This document shows, in pieces, positions 60,643-64,000 of a stretch of 64,000 nucleotides of DNA. The notes under the pieces are model-generated. The model had not been told where the DNA came from. It did no database searches and saw only the letters and a program-made list of their open reading frames with translations. The DNA comes from Fastidiosipila sp963510375 (lineage in GTDB: Bacteria; Bacillota; Clostridia; Saccharofermentanales; Fastidiosipilaceae): assembly GCA_963510375.1 (NCBI GenBank), contig CAUPES010000008.1, forward strand, positions 11,144 to 75,143, read 5' to 3'. Numbering within the stretch: position 1 is the first letter of the stretch; the number at the start of each line of letters is the position of its first letter. The position numbers were made by a program, and so were the translations under genes.

Positions 60643-62352
60643 TTATTCATCTAACAGTTTAATTACTTCTTCTGTGGTACTACATTCTTGCACTACTTTT
60701 CGAACAAGATCTGCACAATATTTTTTATCGAGCTGACTAATAAGTTTTCTTACCTTCAATATATTACCTGATGACATCGAAAACTCGTCTAAGCCTAACC
60801 CAAGCAATAGCGGTACTGCACGTTCATCTCCTGCCATCTCACCACACATACCTACCCATTTACCTTCTTGATGAGCAGCGTTAATTACATTTTGTAAAAG
60901 TCTAATAATTGCAGGATTTAAAGGTTGATATAAATAAGAAACTTTCTCATTCATTCTATCGGCAGCCATTGTATATTGAATTAAATCATTAGTCCCAACA
61001 CTAAAGAAATCAACTTCCTTCGCAAATTGATCAGCTAAAATTGCTGCAGCAGGTATTTCTATCATGATTCCTACTTCAATTTCGCCTATCTCAACTTCCT
61101 CTTCTTCTAATTTTGTCTTCTCTTCGAATAAAATTGTTTTTGCTTGTCTAAACTCAGAAATTGTAGCAATCATTGGGAACATAATTTTAAGGTTCCCAAA
61201 AATCGATGCTCGCAATAGTGCTCTCAACTGAGTTCTAAATATATCTTCTCTATCCAAAGAAATTCGAATCGCCCTATGCCCTAAGAAGGGATTCATTTCT
61301 TCGTCTAGATCTAGATAAGGTAGTTCTTTATCTCCTCCTATATCCATAGTTCTAATTACCACAGGTTTACCTCGCATTAGTTCAAGCACAGTCTTATATG
61401 CTTCAAACTGTTTTTCTTCACTTGGAAGGGTATCACCACTCATATAAAGAAATTCTGTTCTATAAAGTCCTATCGCTTCAGCACCACTCTCCAGAGCATT
61501 ATTTACATCTTCTGGTCCAGCAATATTAGCGCCTAATTCAACTTTAATTCCATCTTTACTAACAGTATTGAGGTTTTTAAATTTAATTAACTCATTTTTA
61601 TTATTCAAGTACTCTTCACGTTTTAACTTGTATGCCTGAATCTCTGATTCATTCGGATTAAGAATTACTAAACCTTTTTCAGCATCTACAATAATCACAT
61701 CTCCGTTATTGACCATATTTCTCAAGTCGCTTAATCCAACAATAGCTGGTATTCCCAAACTTCTTGCCATAATTGCAGAGTGTGATGTCCTGCCTCCGAC
61801 TTCAGTCAAGAAGGCTTGTACAAGATTTTTATTCAATTGGCTGGTCTCACTGGGACTTAGGTCTTCAGCTAGAAGAATACTTTCTTCATCAATATGCATG
61901 GGATCAAAGGTAGCTTTAGATAATAAGTTAGATAATAATCTTTGAGATACGTCCTTAATATCTTTGGCACGCTCTTGCATATATGGATTATCTTCCATTG
62001 AAGAAAAAATGGAAATAAACATATTACTTATATCTTCCAAAGCTGCTTCTGCATTAATCTTATTTGATTCTATTTTGGATTTTATTTGGCCAATAAACTC
62101 TGGATCTTCAAGAAATAGTAAGTGAGCATCAAAAATTGCTGCCCTCTCTTCATCTATATTTTCTAAAGTATTGCTTCTTATTTTTTCTATATCAGTTTTT
62201 GCTTTATAAATTGCTTCGTCAAATCTGGAGACCTCAGCTTTCACATCAGTAACTTCTACTCTTGCAAAGCTAAGATCAACCGACCCCAAAATTTTTACTG
62301 GAGCTACAGCTATTCCTTCAGAGGCAATTGTACCTTTAATAACTTGAGACAC
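60643..62352 (-). CDS. ptsI: PTS enzyme I (phosphoenolpyruvate-protein phosphotransferase)
   Basis: Transfers phosphate from phosphoenolpyruvate to HPr, the first step of the sugar phosphotransferase system. The 569-residue protein has the N-terminal domain with active-site histidine in EVGGRTSHSAIMARSLGIPAIVG near 184-206, the signature GLYRTEFLYM near 293, RTMDIGGDKELPYL near 332 and the C-terminal MIEIPAAAILADQFAKEVDFFSVGTNDLIQYTMAADR region. It is last in the operon crr-nanE-ptsH-ptsI, two bases after ptsH, and ends at a terminator. Confidence 0.97.
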   Translation of the reverse strand: MSQVIKGTIASEGIAVAPVKILGSVDLSFARVEVTDVKAEVSRFDEAIYKAKTDIEKIRSNTLENIDEERAAIFDAHLLFLEDPEFIGQIKSKIESNKINAEAALEDISNMFISIFSSMEDNPYMQERAKDIKDVSQRLLSNLLSKATFDPMHIDEESILLAEDLSPSETSQLNKNLVQAFLTEVGGRTSHSAIMARSLGIPAIVGLSDLRNMVNNGDVIIVDAEKGLVILNPNESEIQAYKLKREEYLNNKNELIKFKNLNTVSKDGIKVELGANIAGPEDVNNALESGAEAIGLYRTEFLYMSGDTLPSEEKQFEAYKTVLELMRGKPVVIRTMDIGGDKELPYLDLDEEMNPFLGHRAIRISLDREDIFRTQLRALLRASIFGNLKIMFPMIATISEFRQAKTILFEEKTKLEEEEVEIGEIEVGIMIEIPAAAILADQFAKEVDFFSVGTNDLIQYTMAADRMNEKVSYLYQPLNPAIIRLLQNVINAAHQEGKWVGMCGEMAGDERAVPLLLGLGLDEFSMSSGNILKVRKLISQLDKKYCADLVRKVVQECSTTEEVIKLLDE

Positions 62353-62354
62353 TA

Positions 62355-62618
62355 CTAAATTAATCCTCCTTCAGAAAGAGAAGTTTCTAAAGCTGCAATA
62401 GCCTCAGCTTCATCTTTCCCATCAACCTCAAGAGTTACTAGATCATTATTTTTTATTCCCAATGACATTATTCCTAGTATTGATCTTAAACTAGCTTTAT
62501 TTTCTCCTAGTACTATATTTACATCTGAATCAAATTTTGCTGCGGTTTGTACTAGTGAGGTTGCTGGTCTAGCATGAACTCCTGTTTCTGCTTTAATTGT
62601 ATAATCTTTTTTTATCAT
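62355..62618 (-). CDS. ptsH: Phosphocarrier protein HPr
   Basis: Carries phosphate from enzyme I to the EIIA components. The 87-residue protein has the active-site histidine in ETGVHARPATSLVQTA near residue 15 and the regulatory serine region ASLRSILGIMSLG near 43-55, the Ser-46-type site of Gram-positive HPr used by HPr kinase in catabolite control. Whether an HPr kinase exists cannot be seen here. Two bases separate it from ptsI. Confidence 0.97.
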   Translation of the reverse strand: MIKKDYTIKAETGVHARPATSLVQTAAKFDSDVNIVLGENKASLRSILGIMSLGIKNNDLVTLEVDGKDEAEAIAALETSLSEGGLI

Positions 62619-62635
62619 TATTTTTTACCTCTTTC

Positions 62636-63328
62636 TTATCCCTCTAACGCTTTGACAAATCTCTCTGTAATTTCTTTAGGCCTTGTAATTGCTCCACCTA
62701 CTACAATTCCACATACGCCTATTTTTTTAATTTTTCTCGCTTGTTCTGTCGTATGAATTTTGCCTTCAGCTATAACATTCATACCTGCATTTACCATTTT
62801 CTCAAGCAGATCATAATTAGGTCCATCCAGTAATTCACTATACGATGTATAACCAGCTAAAGTGGTTCCAACAAAATTAATTCCCTGTTGGTGTGCATTT
62901 AATGCTTCTTCAAAAGTAGATATATCTGCCATAAATAATTGCTCGGGATATTTTTCTTTGATTAATTTAATAAAATCATTTATTTCTAAACCATCGTAAC
63001 GTTCTCTCAAAGTTAGATCTAGAGCAATTACCTCACAATCAGTTTTAACTAATTCATCAACTTCTTTTATTGTTGCTGTTATAAATGGTTCTTGTGGTGG
63101 ATAGTCTTTTTTAATAATCCCAATAATCGGTAAGTTGCTAACTTTTTTGATGTTCTTAATATCTCGAACACTATTTGCTCTCAAAGCAACAGCTCCACCA
63201 GCTTCTGCAGCTTTAGCTAGCAAAGGAATAACTTCACCCTTTTCTGTATACAACGGTTCACCTGGTAAAGCTTGACAAGATACTATTAATCCATTTTTAA
63301 CAATATTTATAAAATCATTTTCTCTCAT
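62636..63328 (-). CDS. nanE: N-acylglucosamine-6-phosphate 2-epimerase
   Basis: Converts N-acetylmannosamine-6-phosphate to N-acetylglucosamine-6-phosphate in the breakdown of sialic acid and ManNAc. The 230-residue TIM-barrel protein has LIVSCQALPGEPLY near 14-27, AAEAGGAVALRANSVRDI near 38-55, GIIKKDYP near 70, VIALDLTLRERYDG near 95, NVIAEGKIHTTEQARK near 185 and CGIVVGGAITRPKEI near 205-219. It lies inside the PTS operon between the EIIA gene and ptsH, with gaps of 22 and 17 bases. Partner genes for sialic acid (nanA, nanK) are not in the window. Confidence 0.93.
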   Translation of the reverse strand: MRENDFINIVKNGLIVSCQALPGEPLYTEKGEVIPLLAKAAEAGGAVALRANSVRDIKNIKKVSNLPIIGIIKKDYPPQEPFITATIKEVDELVKTDCEVIALDLTLRERYDGLEINDFIKLIKEKYPEQLFMADISTFEEALNAHQQGINFVGTTLAGYTSYSELLDGPNYDLLEKMVNAGMNVIAEGKIHTTEQARKIKKIGVCGIVVGGAITRPKEITERFVKALEG

Positions 63329-63350
63329 AATTGTGTCCTGTCAATTAAAC

Positions 63351-63839
63351 CTATTTTTCAATAACAAAAAGTTCGTCTGAAAAATCAATTTCTGCTTGAT
63401 TAGTCTTTTTAACAGATTTTAAATCAGCTGAGTTAGTAATTATTATTGGAGTAACACTTGCATATCCTTTTGTACGAATTAAATCAGCATCAAATTCTAT
63501 CAGTATATCTCCTTGCTTTACTTTATCACCTTGAGAAACATGCGCTTTAAAACCTTCACCATTCATTTCAACAGTATTAATACCTATATGAACTAATACC
63601 TCAACACCATCAGGATTTACTACTCCAATAGCATGATTTGTTGGAAATAAAGTTAAAACTTCACCATCAAATGGAGCTTTTACAATATTTTCACTTGCTT
63701 CAATACCTAAGCCATCTCCCATCAATCCTCCTGAAAACACAGGATCTGGAAGATCTTCTAATTTAACAACTTTACCTTTAATCGGAGCAAAAACTTGAAT
63801 TTCATTTCTATTATTAAATAACTTGCCTAAAAAACTCAT
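63351..63839 (-). CDS. crr: PTS glucose-type EIIA component
   Basis: Cytoplasmic EIIA domain of the glucose/N-acetylglucosamine family that passes phosphate from HPr to a membrane EIICB. The 162-residue protein has the family pattern: QVFAPIKGKVVKLEDLPDPVFSGGLMGDGLGIE near 15-47, APFDGEVLTLFPTNHAIGVVNPDGVEVLVHIGINTVEMNGEGF near 57-99 with the active-site His in HIGINTV, and FDADLIRTKGYASVTPIIITN near 120-140. It stands free of any EIIB or EIIC part. The first gene of the operon; AGAGGT lies upstream of the ATG. Only a weak TTGACC box at 63928-63933 is seen as promoter. Confidence 0.95.
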   Translation of the reverse strand: MSFLGKLFNNRNEIQVFAPIKGKVVKLEDLPDPVFSGGLMGDGLGIEASENIVKAPFDGEVLTLFPTNHAIGVVNPDGVEVLVHIGINTVEMNGEGFKAHVSQGDKVKQGDILIEFDADLIRTKGYASVTPIIITNSADLKSVKKTNQAEIDFSDELFVIEK

Positions 63840-64000
63840 AACCTACCTCTTCTATTGAAAATGTTTAAAAATATGTATCTATTCTCTCATATTTCCATGG
63901 AGAATGCAGTAAATTTAAACAAAAAGGTCAATATTTAAAATATATAGGTTCTACAACAAATGGTGTTGGTGAGAAAAATCTTAGAAAGATATTAATCTCG

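Overview
The window reads as one continuous block of core chromosome from an AT-rich, low-G+C Gram-positive bacterium, most likely a Clostridia-type Bacillota. Support comes from AT-rich codon use, strong AGGAGG-type ribosome binding sites, a 3'-5' exonuclease-dead PolA, SEC-C-tailed SecA, a VicK/PhoR-type sensor kinase, LCP cell-wall enzymes, a one-piece tmRNA, and separate ptsH, ptsI and EIIA(Glc)-type genes. I see no prophage, insertion sequence, CRISPR array or integrative element. I cannot name the genus from sequence alone.

Layout. Most genes are on the minus strand. 1-10,000: tgt (partial), queA, a YesL-like membrane protein, topA, dprA and yifB/comM, an RlmL-type methyltransferase, then ychF on plus. 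10,100-21,250: coaE, polA, two pseudouridine synthases, a two-component system, a glycosyltransferase, corA and a Na/phosphate cotransporter. 21,250-22,990: an RNA-rich interval with a 41-codon membrane ORF, tRNA-Thr(CGT), tRNA-Ala(GGC) and tmRNA. 22,990-36,800: secA, a trio of TadE/DUF5702-type genes, dtd, a methylglyoxal-synthase-like gene, radC, asnS, a SEC-C protein, holA, comEC and engB. 36,970-42,860: two tandem diverged PRPP synthase genes (plus), an unknown tail-anchored protein and an LCP gene (minus), murC (plus). 42,970-55,750: ftsH, hpt, tilS, dnaB and rplI, a TctA permease with a small partner, rpsR-ssb-rpsF, sua5, prfA, prmC, rpmE. 55,900-64,000: rho, tRNA-Thr(TGT), an unknown 557-residue membrane protein and a methyltransferase (plus), then the PTS operon crr-nanE-ptsH-ptsI.

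How the genes work together. Natural transformation is represented by comEC, dprA, yifB/comM and ssb. Phosphate handling may link nptA to the nearby response regulator and kinase. Cell-envelope work is shared by murC, LCP, secA and ftsH. Translation and its quality control involve the tRNAs, tmRNA, asnS, dtd, prfA/prmC, sua5, tilS, queA/tgt and several ribosomal proteins.

No new multi-gene defence or mobile system is evident. The observations I rate most worth checking are: (1) two hairpins, before radC and before the first TadE-like gene, whose 3' arm is the ribosome binding site and which are followed by a U-run and the start codon; (2) the tandem PRPP synthase pair, in which the second copy has altered catalytic motifs; (3) a methylglyoxal-synthase-fold protein lacking most catalytic residues; (4) a TadE/DUF5702 trio without nearby secretion genes; and (5) a strongly expressed-looking 41-residue membrane peptide gene.
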